Shown: piece by piece, positions 1 to 9,612 of the stretch
How the letters are laid out: the number at the start of each line of letters is the position of its first letter
How positions within the stretch are numbered: position 1 is the stretch's first letter
Assembly (NCBI RefSeq): GCF_023159225.1
Contig: NW_025958713.1
Coordinates: 1-64,000, forward strand
Reading direction: 5' to 3'
Source of the DNA: Perognathus longimembris pacificus
Taxonomy: Eukaryota > Chordata > Mammalia > Rodentia > Heteromyidae
DNA: 64,000 nucleotides
Notes under the pieces: model-generated
Told to the model about the DNA's origin: nothing
The model's database searches: none
Seen by the model: the letters and a program-made list of their open reading frames with translations, nothing else
Program-made: the position numbers and the translations under genes

Positions 1-445
1 CAACTTTCCTCCTTCTTTCCCTCCTACCTTCCTTCGTCCTGCCCTCCTTGCTTCCTTCCCTCCTTCTTTACTTCCCTCCCTTCTTTTTGCCCTCCTTCCT
101 GCCATCATTCATCCTTGTTTTCTTCTTCATTCCCTCCATTCTTCCACTTTCCCGCCCTCCCTCCCTCTTCCTTTCCTTCCTTTAAACCTCCTTCCTTCTC
201 TCGTTTCTTCCATCCTTTCTTCCTTCCCTCCCTCCCTGCTTTCCTGCTTCTTTCACTCCTTCCTTCCCTCTTTCCCTACTTGCTTCCTTCCTTCATCCCA
301 TCTCTCCTACCTTCCCTCGATATATCCTTCCTTCCTTCTGTCCCTCCTTACATTCTTCCCTCCTTACTTGCTTTCCTCCATCCCTCATTCATTCCTTCCT
401 TCCCTCCTTCCTTCTTTCCCTTCTTCTTCCTTTCTTCCTTCCTTC
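1..445. repeat. (TTCC)n/(CCTT)n polypyrimidine microsatellite
   Basis: Almost pure C/T on the plus strand, built from TTCC, CCTT and TCCC units with scattered interruptions. It ends exactly where the 5' LTR begins. The open frame across it (proline, serine, phenylalanine and leucine only) is a by-product of the composition. Such a strand-asymmetric tract could form triplex DNA, but nothing more can be said from the sequence. Confidence 0.95.
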
Positions 446-490
446 TGAAGTGCCAGACACGTGAAACCCATTTTAGAATCAAACCCTGAG

Positions 491-567
491 CCAATCGGAT
501 TTTTACCTGTGTCCTAATCTTGCTTGCACACCTGATTGTTGTAACCTTGTTCTTTGCCTTTATAAGC
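491..567 (+). promoter_or_regulatory. 5' LTR core promoter (CCAAT box and TATA box)
   Basis: CCAAT lies at 491-495 and TATAAG at 561-566, about 70 bp apart, a normal Pol II core layout for a retroviral U3. The same two boxes are in the 3' LTR at 4405-4409 and 4475-4480. Whether the promoter is active cannot be read from sequence. Confidence 0.8.
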
Positions 568-649
568 CCTGTGTAATCACAGCTCGGGGCTCCCTCCTAA
601 CCTTCGCTGTGTCGGTGGGTAGGACGAGGCCCGAGTTGGCAGCTCGTTA

Positions 650-655
650 AATAAA
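650..655 (+). promoter_or_regulatory. LTR polyadenylation signal AATAAA
   Basis: AATAAA about 90 bp downstream of the TATA box, the normal R-region placement in a gammaretroviral LTR. The equivalent in the 3' LTR is at 4564-4569. Confidence 0.85.
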
Positions 656-736
656 GCCTTGCCTTGCTTTTGCATTTCGGAGTGTCTGAATCTCGGTGGT
701 CTTCTTGGGGGTGGTCTTGCGACTTGGCACAACATT

Positions 737-754
737 TGGGGTTTCGTCCGGGAT
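737..754 (+). other. Primer binding site, tRNA-Pro-like
   Basis: TGGGGTTTCGTCCGGGAT starts two bases after the LTR end. It matches the 3' end of tRNA-Pro, the usual gammaretrovirus primer, except for a few positions in the middle (GTTT where the classic site has GGCT). The match may be a degraded Pro site or a variant tRNA; comparison with the host tRNA set would settle it. Confidence 0.8.
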
Positions 755-786
755 GGCCCCAGAGACCCCCGAGACCCCAGACTCCG

Positions 787-795
787 AAGGTAAGA
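787..795 (+). promoter_or_regulatory. Leader splice donor AAG|GTAAGA
   Basis: AAGGTAAGA is a near-perfect 5' splice site 33 bp beyond the primer binding site, where gammaretroviruses place the donor for spliced env RNA. No matching acceptor and env frame survive here. Confidence 0.65.
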
Positions 796-1105
796 AAATA
801 GGGCAGTTCATTCTGTGTGTCTGTGCCTGTGTGATTTGTAGTTTTGTTTTCTGTTTAGGCCAGCCGCTTGAATCTGAACCTGTAGGTAGTGAAGGACCAG
901 CCGGAGTGGACATGCTCGGATGGGCAGTCCTGAGGGACTTGGGGGACACCTCAAGCCCTCCACAGGGGGCTCAGGCTTCCCACTACCACCCTGAACCTGA
1001 AGGACTGGACCAAGAGGCCCTTCTAATGGTGTCCGTCTAGTCCTCTCTATATTTGGGGTTGTCTGGTCCGCTCCTACACAGGAATGGGAGAGAGAGAGCC
1101 TCAAG

Positions 1106-1240
1106 ACTGTGTGGTCTGCCCCCTCACAGGGGCAGGAGAGACACAGTGAGACTGTGTGGTCTGCCCCCTCACAGGGGCAGGAGAGACACAGTGAGATTGT
1201 GTGGTCTGCCTCCTCACAGGGGCAGGAGGGACACAGTCAA
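1106..1240 (+). repeat. Three tandem 45-bp leader repeats, each with a hairpin
   Basis: Units lie at 1106-1150, 1151-1195 and 1196-1240. Each contains TGCCCC, a CTCACA loop and GGGGCA, which pair as a six-base stem (first unit 1117-1122 with 1129-1134); the third unit has one G-T wobble. As 45 is a multiple of three, the repeats stay in frame with the downstream gag fragment. They lie in the part of the leader that holds the RNA packaging signal in gammaretroviruses, so a packaging or dimerisation role is possible but unproven. Confidence 0.85.
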
Positions 1241-1348
1241 ACCTGTAAGCCGCGGCTCCCTAAGTCTGTCTGTAAGTGTTGTCTGGTCTTTGTGCCTGTG
1301 CTTATTTTTGTGTGTTTCTTTCTTGCACTGTGCCTGACTGATAAACGG

Positions 1349-1450
1349 ATGATGGAGAACGTTCCTTCCACTCCCCTGGACTTGACTTTAGCTCACTGGA
1401 AAGATGTACAGGTGACAGCCCACAATCAGTCAATCAGTGAGAATGTCCGC
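1349..1450 (+). pseudogene. gag: gag matrix N-terminal fragment
   Basis: From the ATG at 1349 (or 1352) the frame reads MMENVPSTPLDLTLAHWKDV, which keeps the STPLxLTLxHWxDV pattern of the gammaretrovirus matrix N-terminus. About 34 codons remain. The residue after Met is Met or Glu, not Gly, so the usual N-myristoylation site is absent. The frame runs into a 19-base A tract at 1451-1469 and then into sequence with no Gag resemblance that I can see. The same frame is open upstream from 1001 through the 45-bp repeats and encodes a hydrophobic run (1283-1336), as in a glycosylated Gag leader. It is a broken remnant with no capsid or nucleocapsid. Confidence 0.8.
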
Positions 1451-2305
1451 AAAAAAAAAAAAAAAAAAAGAACTCTAGGGGGACCCCCACCCAGCCTTCT
1501 TAAGCAGAAAATTGTTTGGTGCGCTAAAATGTTTTACTAAAACTATCAAGCCCTGGAAAATGAGGCTGGAGAATGCTAAAATCATTTGTTATATGTGTGT
1601 GTGCATGTGTGAGTGTGAACATGTTCAAGACTGCAGTATGATGCAAAACTAAGTTTAAGTTTAAAGTCAAAGGGTCATCAAGTTTGGGCATTACCAAATG
1701 CTTTAAAGGATTTCTCAGGGTTCTTTAATTAAAAAAAAATCAGAGCTAAGTGGCAAATTGGGCCAATGTTTCTCACTAATATTATAGAAAGCTGAATGGA
1801 TAAGTATTTCTAATTGTAATTCTTGCATTAAGGAAAAATTCAAAGGTCTTCATGCCATGTAGTAACTGGGATTGAAGAAAAAAGAAAAAGAGGCTCTTGA
1901 AACAAGCAGCCCATAAGCAAAGGGCGGTACCTGGTTTCAGATTGCCTGTGAGCTTCAGTTTTTCCGATGCAGATAAAAGCTAAAATGTTGTGTTACTGTT
2001 AAAAAGGCTTTGGAAATCAAGAATACATTTTTAGATAAGAAATTTGGAAGTAAAATTGTCCTAAATAATTATTGCAAAGTGAGAAAGGGAGAATTATGGC
2101 TATCAAAATGTTTAATTGCCATTCCAGCTTCTTTGTAGGTTTTTTGTAACAGTTTTCAGCAGGCCCACAGAGAAGCTCAGGTGATTCCTACAAGTTTGTC
2201 GAAATCTAATACTGACCCTTAATAAGTTCCAGGTAAGAGAGCATGCTTAAAAACTACTTCTGTATGGACCACCTTGGTGCTTATAATTGGAGTAAAGTGG
2301 CCCCT
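1451..2305 (+). other. Degenerate proviral interior with A19 tract
   Basis: Starts with an uninterrupted run of 19 A at 1451-1469. The following 830 bp are AT-rich and hold no convincing Gag, protease or RT reading frame. A short TG-rich patch lies at about 1588-1622. It may be decayed internal virus sequence or filler between deletion junctions. Confidence 0.5.
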
Positions 2306-2505
2306 TATAAGACTCATTGATCTGAATCTGCGGTTCGAAGCCAGCCCGGGCAAAGAAAGGTCCCTGTGAGAGACTTGTCTCTAATCAGCCAGCAGAGTGC
2401 TGGGAATGGAGTTGTGTGGAGCTCAAAGTGGTAGGGTGCTAGTCTTGAGCTGGAGAGCTGAGGGACAGCACTCAGGCCCTGAGTCCAAGTCCAGTGGAAA
2501 GTCAC
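2306..2505 (+). mobile_element. B1-ID composite SINE, 5' truncated, inside the provirus
   Basis: The stretch GGTTCGAAGCCAGCCCGGGC (from about 2332) is the B-box part of a 7SL-derived B1-type SINE. It is followed by GAGCTCAAAGTGGTAGGGTG (from about 2417) and CTCAGGCCCTGAGTCCAAGT, the tRNA-Ala-like ID-type half. I recognise this fusion from geomyoid rodents. It is in the same orientation as the provirus and is a later insertion or part of a recombinant. Confidence 0.7.
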
Positions 2506-2879
2506 TCCTCCTGGGACAAAAGTGATGGAGCATCCAGAGGCAGAAAGCCACTGCTTGGATGGCAGAGATGGTGTCAGATCCTAGAGTCACTACTGTTTGG
2601 CCTTTCAAAAGTTAATCAAAGCCGGGAAGTCCTAGAAGAATAGTTCATAAGCATGCCTTTCCAATGCCCATGTATAGTGGTTAGTAAGGGTAAGTTTGTC
2701 AAATGAGAGGATAGATTAAAATCTCACCACCCACCCCCTCATTTACTCAAAGCTCTGACTGGCAGTACTGGGCAGGAATTTGCCAGTCATCTGTGAAGAA
2801 TTTTAAGCTGATATACCTGTTTAGGAAAGAAAGCTTGTAGACCTGAGATTATGTCCTTATTGAGATCTGTTAAAGGCCT
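2506..2879 (+). other. Unassigned proviral interior
   Basis: No clear reading frame. It sits between the SINE and the integrase remnant, so it should correspond to late RT/RNase H or the start of integrase, but I cannot recognise either. Confidence 0.4.
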
Positions 2880-3737
2880 GTCAGCTTGCCAATGCCCCCA
2901 ATCAACAGATTACTAAAGGAGCTCGCCTCTGTGGGAATAGGCCAGGCGTGTATTGGGAAGTAAATTTCACAGAAATTACAAATATTTGCTAGTTTTTGTA
3001 GACACCTTTTCAGGATTGGTTGAAGCCTGTCCAACAAAGCATGAGACTGCGAATGTAGTGGCTAAGAAGATCCTGGAAGAAATCCTACCCAGGTATGGCT
3101 TCCCATCCACCATTGGGTCAGACAATGGGCAGGCTTTCATCTCAAAAGTAAGTCAGGGAATAGCCGCTGCACTGGGGACGGATTGGAAATTGCATTGTGC
3201 TTATTGACCCCCGAGTTCAGGACAGGTAGAGAGAATGAATCGGACTCTAAAAGAGACCTTAACTAAATTGGCCTTAGAGACTGACGCAGACTGGGTGTCA
3301 CTCCTTCCTTTTGCTCTGCTTAGAGTAAGAAATTCTCCCTATCAGCTTGGCTTTACTCCTTTGGAAATAATGTATGGGTATGCCCCACCCATTATCCCTA
3401 GCCTTCAGACTGAATTGCTTGCTGATTTGGATGATGCTGAATTTTTGTGTAAACTCAATTATTTGCAGCTCGTGTACAAGAATGTGACCCCAACTTAAGG
3501 CATTATATGATTCTGCTTCTGTCCCTACCCCCCATTTGTTCAGACCAGGGGACTGAAATCCTTAGAACCACGGTGGAAGGGACCCTAGACGGCATCGCCA
3601 CTTGGGTTCATTGCTTCCACGCCAGGCCAGCTGACCCCTTTGCCCTGGATGACAACTACCGTGATGGAACATGGGAGGTCTCCAAGCAGCCAACTCAGCC
3701 GCTTCGCCTTCGCCTCAAGAAAAGAAAGTTAGACTGA
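2880..3737 (+). pseudogene. pol: pol integrase remnant
   Basis: Retroviral integrase joins viral DNA to host DNA. The fragment at 2939-2983 reads [13 protein letters not shown], the start of the catalytic core, then shifts frame into [13 protein letters not shown]. The catalytic residues are visible: Asp at 3001-3003, Asp at 3121-3123 in GSDNGQAF, and Glu at 3229-3231 in [12 protein letters not shown], with exactly 35 residues between the last two, the D,D(35)E spacing. A TGA stop at 3205-3207 separates the two halves in the same frame. The second half is open to 3498; the C-terminal part (LDGIATWVH, then WEVSKQ to a stop at 3737) is in another frame from 3507. The zinc-binding N-terminal domain is mostly unrecognisable. 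Several disabling changes make this a clear pseudogene; the gammaretroviral affiliation rests on this region. Confidence 0.9.
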
Positions 3738-4340
3738 ATATTGTTATAATTTTCTTTTTGCCTTCTTTCCTTACTACCCTGGCTAGTGTTGATGTTATTT
3801 TGGCAGCTCACTCCAAAGTGAGGTGACCCCCTTATCTTAGGTAGTTTTGGGCTTGCTCAGGAATACGGGTATAGCCACCCAACCCTTAGAGCATAGCTGA
3901 GAAGTTTATGTATTTTGTTGCTCACATTTGTATACTAAACACTATACAGCAAATGGTAAGTCTGTATAACTGAAAGTTAATTTTCAGTTTGCAGTAATCC
4001 TGCAGTCCATTGGTAAAGTAGACTAAGGTTATAGCTTCCTGGCTAGGTAAGGTCTACGCCCCTGAGTCAGCCTGAAGAAGTTACAGAAGATGGATGATCT
4101 TCACCCATCAGCCCCCCCTTTAAAACCAAGGGACCAGAGTTGTTTTTGGGAAGCTGAGGGCAGGATAAAGTAGAGGGATGCAAAACAGAGGTACAGAGAC
4201 TATACTTGTAAGAAATTGTGACAAGCCCTTTGGTTACTACATTGGGCCCTACTGGCCCATGCCTTACCTCTATGCCATCCCCTAGACATGCAAGCCATTG
4301 AAATGGACAGAATGGAGCCATGATTGGCTCCCAAGGTACC
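3738..4340 (+). other. Region where env should be; no envelope frame
   Basis: About 600 bp between the integrase end and the polypurine tract, where a gammaretrovirus carries about 1.9 kb of env. The first bases after the integrase stop are T-rich and could be a decayed signal-peptide segment, but I see no surface or transmembrane subunit motifs on the plus strand. Open frames on the minus strand (4067-4408) run against the element and have no recognisable features. Confidence 0.6.
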
Positions 4341-4359
4341 AAAAAGAAAAAGGGGGAAA
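4341..4359 (+). other. Polypurine tract
   Basis: AAAAAGAAAAAGGGGGAAA directly abuts the 3' LTR. It is all purine over 19 bases and would prime plus-strand synthesis. Confidence 0.9.
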
Positions 4360-4648
4360 TGAAGTGCCAGACAAGTGAAACCCATTTTAGAATCAAACCC
4401 TGAGCCAATCAGATTTGTACCTGTGTCCTAATCTTGCTTGCACACCTGATTGTTGTAACCTTGTTCTTTGCCTTTATAAGCCCTGTGTAATCACAGCTCA
4501 AGGCTCCCTGCTAACCTCCGCTGTGTCAGTGGGTAGGACGAGGCCCGAGTTGGCAGCTCGTTAAATAAAGCCTTACCTTGCTTTTGCATTTCGGAGTGTC
4601 TGAATCTCGGTGGTCTTCTTGGAGGTGGTCTTGCGACTTGGCACAACA
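4360..4648 (+). repeat. 3' LTR
   Basis: Same 289-bp length as the 5' LTR. Differences include ACACG/ACAAG near the start, CGG/CAG and TTTTT/TTTGT near the CCAAT box, CGGGG/CAAGG before the cap region and single changes downstream, about ten in all. TATAA is at 4475-4479 and AATAAA at 4564-4569. The next base begins the 20-bp satellite. Confidence 0.95.
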
Positions 4649-7600
4649 GAACTAGGGTCTGGGCATTGAACTTGGGGCCTTGGCCTTGAACTCGGGCCAG
4701 GGCCTGGAATTCCGGGCCTGGTACTTGAACTCAGGGCTTGGGCTTTGAACTCAAATCCTGGGCCTTGAACTCAGGCCTTGAACTCACAGCCTTTACCTTG
4801 AACACATGTCTGGGCCTAGAAATCAGGACTGGGCCTTGAACTCAGAGCCTGGCCCTGGAATTCCAGGCCTGGTCCTTGAACTCAGGGGCTGGTCTTTGTA
4901 ACTTGGGTCTGGGCCTTGAACTTGTGTCCTGGGCCTTGAACTCAGGGCCTGGGTCTTGATCTCAGGGCCTAGGCCTTGAACTCAGAGCCTGGGCCTTGAA
5001 CTCAGGCCCTGGACCTTGAACTCAGGGTCTGGGTCTTGAACTCAAGTTTGGGCCTTGAACTCAGGGCCTGGACCTTGAACTCGGGGCCTGGGCCTTGAAC
5101 TCAGGGTCTGGGCCTTAAACTCAGGGCCTGGGCCTTGAACTGGGGGTCTGGGCCTGCAACTTGTATCCTGGGCCTTGAATAAGGGGCCTGGGTCTTGAAT
5201 TTGGGGCCTGGGCCTTGAACTCCGTGTCTTTGGGCCTTGAATCCATGGCCCGGGCCTTGAACTAAGGTCTTGGCCTTGAACTGGGGGCCTAGGTCTTAAA
5301 CTCAGGCCTTGAATGTACGGCCTTGGCCTTCAACTCAGGTATGGGCATTGAACACAGAGCTGGGCCCTGAACCCAGGGCCTGGGCCTTCTACTCCAGGCC
5401 TGGGCCTTGAATTCAGATGTGGGCCTTGAACTCAGGTCTCAGTCATGAACTAGAAGCCTGGGCCTTGAACTTGGGGCCTGGGCCTTGAAATCAGCCTTGA
5501 ACTTCTAACCTTGTCCTTGAACTCAGGTGTGGGCCTTGAGCTCAGGTTAGAGCCTTGAAGTCAGGTGTTATCCTTGAACTTGGCTCCTGGGCCTTGATCT
5601 CAAGACCTTGGCCTTGAACTCAGGGCCTGGGCTTGGAACTCCAGGCCTGGTCCTTGAACTCAGGGCCTGGGACTTGATCTCGGGCCGGGGCCTTGAACTT
5701 TGCCCAGGGCTTTGAACTCCACATCCGGGCCTTGAACTCAGGGTCTGGGCCGTGAACAGGTCATGCCTTTGAACTCAGGGCCTGGGCCTTGAACTGGGGG
5801 TGTGGGTCTTGAACTTGTACCCTGGGCCTTGAACAAGGGGCCTGGGCCTTGAACTCAGATGTGGGCCTTGAACTCGGGGCCTGGGCCTGGAACACAGTGT
5901 CCTTGGACCTTGACCTCATGGCCTGGGACTTGAACTAAGGCCTTGGCCTTGAACTCAGGCCTTGAACCTACTGCCTTGGCCTTGAACTCAGGTCTGGCCT
6001 TGAAATTTGGCTTGAGCCTTCTACTTAAAACCTGGGCCTTGATCTCAGGTTTGGGCCTTGAAGTGATTGTCTCAGCCTTGAATGAAGTCTGGAACTAGAA
6101 CTAAGGGACTGGGCCTTGAACTCAGGCCTTGAACTTGTAGCCGTGGCCTTGAACTCAGGGCTGGGCCTTGAACTCAGGTCTGACCCTTGAACTTGGGTCC
6201 TGGGCCTTGAACTTGGGGACTTCAGCATGAACTTGGGACCTGGGCATGGAACTCCAGACCGGTTACTTGAACTCGGGGCATGGCCTTGAACTCGGGTCTG
6301 GGCCTTGAACTCAGGGCCTTGGCCTTGAACACCAGATCTGTGCCTTTAACTCAGGTCTGGGCCTTGAACTCAGGGGCTGGGCCTAGAAGTCAGGTCTGAC
6401 GCTTGAACTTGGGTCCTGGGCGTTGAACTGTAGGCCTTGGCCTTGAACTCAGGTCTGGGCCCAGAACTCAGGGCCTGGGCCTTGAGCTCAGTGTCCTTGA
6501 GCCTTGCACTCATGGCCTGGGCCTTGAAATAAGGTCTTAGCCTTGAAATGGTGGCCTATGCCTGGAACCTAGGCCTCTAAACAACAGCCTTGTCCTTGAT
6601 GTCAGGTCAGGCCTTGGAAACAGGGCTGGGCCTTGAACACAGGGCCTGGGCCTTGAAATTGGGCCTGAGCCTTCTACTCCAGGCCTGGGCCTTGAACTCA
6701 GTTGTGGGCCTTGAACTCATTGTCTGGGCCTTGAACTTGAAGCCTGGGCCTAGACCTTGGGGCCTAGGCCTTGAACCCAGGCCTTGAACTTGGGGCCTTG
6801 GCCTTGAACCCAGGTCTGGGCCTTGAACTCAGGGTAGGGACTTGAAGTCAGGTCTGACCCTTGAACAAGAGTCCTGGGCCTTGAACTCGGGGCCTTGGCA
6901 TTGAATTCAGAGCCTGGGCCTGGAAATCCAGGCCTGGAACTTGTACTCAGGGCTTGGGCCTTGAACTCGTGTCTGGGCCTCGAACTCCAGATCTGGGACT
7001 TCATCTGGGGTCTGGGCCTTAAACTGAGGGCATGGACCTTCAACTTGTGGCCTGGGACTTGAACTCCAGGCCTGGGCCTTAAACTAAGGTACTGGGCCTT
7101 GAACTCCAGATGTGGACCTTGAACTCGGATTTGGGCCTTGACCTCAGGGCCTGGGTCTTGAACTCAGAGAGTCTGGGCCTTGGACGTTTATCCTGGGCCT
7201 TGAACTCGGGGTCTGGTCCTTGAACTCAGTTCCCTTGGGCCTTGAACTCATGGCCTGGGCCTTCAACTAGGTCTTTGCATTGAACTGGGGGCCAAGGCCT
7301 TGAACTCAGGCCTCGAACCCACAGCCTTGGCCTTGCACTCAGGTCTGGGCCTTGAACATGAGGCTTGGGTATTGAACTCCAGATATTGGCCTTGAACTCA
7401 GGTCTGGGCCTTGAAATCAGGGCCTGGTTCTTGAACTCCAGACCTGGGCCTTGAATCAGGTTGGGGCTTAAACTGGGGGCCTTGTCCTTGAACTCAGGTC
7501 TGGCCTTGAACACAGGGCTGGGCCTTGAAATCAGGTCTGGGCCTTGAAATTGGGCCTGAGCCTTCAACTCCAGGTCTGGGCCTGGAAATCTGGTGTGGGC

Positions 7601-8405
7601 CTTGAACTCATTGTCCTGGCTTTGACCTTGAAGCCTGGGCCTAGAACTCGTGGCCTGGGCCTTGTACTCTGGCCTGGACCTCAGGGCCTTGGTCTTGAAC
7701 TCAGGTCTGGGACTTGAACTAGGGTCCTGGGCATTGAACGTGGGGCCTTGGCCTTGAACTCGGGCCAGAGCCTGGAATTCCAGGCATGGTACTTGAACTC
7801 AGGGCTGGGCTTTGAACTCGGATCCTGGGCCTTGAACTCAGGCCTTGAACTCACAGTCTTTACCTTGAACACATGTCTGGGCCTAGAAATCAGCACTGGG
7901 CCTTGAACTCAGAGCCTAGCCTGGTCCTTGAACTCAGGGCCTGGTCTTTGGAACTTGGGTCTGGACCTTGAACTTGTGGACTGGGCCTTGAACTCGGGGG
8001 CCTAAGCTTTGAACTCAGTTCTGGCCTTGAACTTGGATCTTGTGTCTTGAACTTGAAGGCTTGGCCTAGAACTTGGGGCCTGGGACTTGAAATCAGGCCT
8101 TGAACTTGTGGCCTTGGCCTTGAACTCTGGACCTAGGCCTTGAACTCGGGCCCTGAGTCTTGAAATAAGGTTTGGGCCTTGAACTCAGGGCCTGGGACTT
8201 GAACTCAGGTTTGGGTCTGGAACTCAGGGCCTGGGCCTTGAACCCTAGATCTAGGCCTTGAACTAAGCTGTGTACCTTGAACTCAGGAGCTAAGCATGAA
8301 ATTCCTGTCTGGGCCTTACTCAGGCCTGGGCCTTGAACTCTGGTCTGGGCCTTGAACTCAAGTCTGGGCCTTGAACTCAGGGTCTGGGCCTTGAACTCGG
8401 AGGCT
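4649..8405 (+). repeat. 20-bp satellite, GGCCTTGAACTCAGG orientation
   Basis: Degenerate tandem repeat with consensus GGCCTTGAACTCAGGGCCTG and 18-22 bp spacing. Monomers vary mainly at ACTCAGG/ACTCGGG/ACTTGGG and by small indels; some arms are replaced by GGAATTCCAGG. Read on the minus strand each monomer is GAGTTCAAGGCCCAG, a B-box-like motif. A longer-range block (the GGAATTCC-containing group at about 4682 and again at 7750) shows higher-order repetition with a spacing near 3.07 kb. The minus-strand frames rich in SSRPRPEFKAQ are satellite translations. Confidence 0.95.
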
Positions 8406-9219
8406 GGGAAACAAGATCTTTAGCGCCACCCTGTGGAAGAGAGGAATTGACTGCTCTCTGTAGCTCTCTGCTGCCACCCAGTGGCGATTTGTGTGCATGA
8501 CATCCTGGCAGCACTGTTGGAATTCTGATAACAGAGATCTCTGCTGCCACCCAGTGGACAGAGGAGGAATTGAACTGTTTTTCAATGGTTCTCTGGCGCC
8601 ATCCAGTGGAATTCTGTGTGTATGACATCCAGCCAGTGTAATGATAATTGTGAGAACTGTGACAGCTTTCGATCTCCATGTTGGCAAGTCAAAGTGTTGC
8701 TCAGAAAGTGTTCATGATGAAGGTGGGTGACCCGCCCCTACCACTGAAGATGGAGGGAGTACTTTGTCTCCTGTCCACAAGGTGGTAGAAGAAAGTACAT
8801 TTCCCAGAGTGCCAGCTTGTCCTAGGATGGTATGTCCTTATTCTCCATTGGGTGGCAGCAGAGATCTACTGACAGCAGCAAATTACCCTCTTGCACACAA
8901 GGTGGCAGCAGAGATCTCATTTCCCAGAATTCCAAGCATGTTGTACGCCTTAAATATCCACTGCGTTGGGCTAGAGATCTATGCAAAAGTATACAATTCC
9001 TCCCTTGTCCACAGGGTGGCAGTAGAGATCTCTGTTCCCAGAATTCCAATCTCCAGACAGGATGCCATGTGGGCCAAATTCCACTGGGTGGCGCCAGAGA
9101 GTTACTTTCAAAGTTATGCAATTCCTCCCTCGCCCACAGGGTGGCAGTAGAGATCTCTGTTCCCAGAATTCCAAGCTCCAGCCAGGAAGATAAGCACAGC
9201 AATTCCCACTGGGAAAGGC
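8406..9219 (+). repeat. 122-bp tandem array with CTCF-like cores
   Basis: Repeated GCCACC-N-GTGG cores alternate at about 50 and 72 bp, giving a 122-bp dimeric unit joined by TTGGAATTCTGGGAACAGAGA. It begins with GATCTTTAGCGCCACCCTGTGG just after the satellite; orientation reverses near 8690-8770, where a CCATGTTGGCAAGTC and AAGGTGGGTGACCC hinge lies. A plus-strand CCACTGGGTGGCGC lies at 9081-9094. Confidence 0.85.
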
Positions 9220-9415
9220 GGGGAATGTAGCCTAGTGGTACAGTTCTGGCCTCCCATGCATGACGCCCTGGGTTCAATTCCCCAGGCTGACATACACAGA
9301 AAATGAAGGGAGTGGGACTGTGGCTCTAGTGGTAGAGTGCTAGCCTTGAGCCAAAAGAAGCCAGGGAGAGCTCTCAGGCCTCGAGTTCAAGCCCCAGGAC
9401 TGGCAAACAGGAAAA
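9220..9415 (+). mobile_element. Dimeric tRNA-Ala-like (ID-like) SINE
   Basis: Left monomer has an A-box-like TAGCCTAGTGGTA and a B box GGTTCAATTCC at 9271-9281, then ACATACACAGAAAATG linker. The right monomer has GTGGTAGAGTGCTAGCCTTG and B box GAGTTCAAGCCCC at about 9383-9395, ending in an A-rich tail. Matches the geomyoid ID-like dimer. It is the inverted-arm counterpart of the SINE at 17805-17957. Confidence 0.85.
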
Positions 9416-9534
9416 AACATTAAGGAAATGCCAGCATTCCCCACTTCTTGTGCTCCTAGTGGTTTGAGACTCTATGGCAGCATGCCAGGGCTACCAAGTT
9501 AGTTCTCCACGAGACAGAGAATTAAGAACCATGA

Positions 9535-9612
9535 TTCACCTGACCCGGGAATTGAACCCAGTGCTGCGTGCATGAAAGGCGAGCGCTCTACCGCTAGGCC
9601 ACATCTGCAGTG
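9535..9612 (-). mobile_element. tRNA-like SINE head
   Basis: Reverse complement reads GATGTGGCCTAGCGGTAGAG then CGCTCGCC and GGGTTCAATTCCCGGGT, that is, A box and B box of a tRNA-Ala/Gly-like gene. The SINE body (TCTCAAACCACTAGGAGCAC) continues to about 9430. No intact acceptor stem or anticodon fold is preserved well enough to call a functional tRNA. Confidence 0.75.

Larger units (their letters stand above)
446..734 (+). repeat. 5' LTR
   Basis: A 289-bp terminal repeat matched by 4360-4648. It runs from TGAAGTGCCAGACA to GGCACAACA and contains CCAAT, TATAA and AATAAA in the order expected for U3-R-U5. The short length and the final part ending in a TCTCGGTGGTCTTCTTGG-like U5 are typical of gammaretrovirus-type LTRs. 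Confidence 0.95.
446..4648 (+). mobile_element. Deleted gammaretrovirus-like endogenous provirus
   Basis: A provirus of about 4.2 kb with two 289-bp LTRs, both starting TGAAG and ending ACA ACA-type TG...CA termini, a primer binding site directly after the 5' LTR and a polypurine tract directly before the 3' LTR. Inside are a splice donor, a gag matrix fragment and the integrase part of pol. A complete gammaretrovirus is about twice as long; capsid, protease, reverse transcriptase and a recognisable env are missing. The two LTRs differ at about 10 of 289 positions by my comparison, so the insertion is fairly young. The flanks do not match: CTTC before, GAAC after. The element cannot make virus. 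Confidence 0.93.

Noticed and set aside
3738..4340. An envelope gene remnant
   Set aside because: Only a T-rich start is suggestive; no surface or transmembrane subunit motif could be identified.
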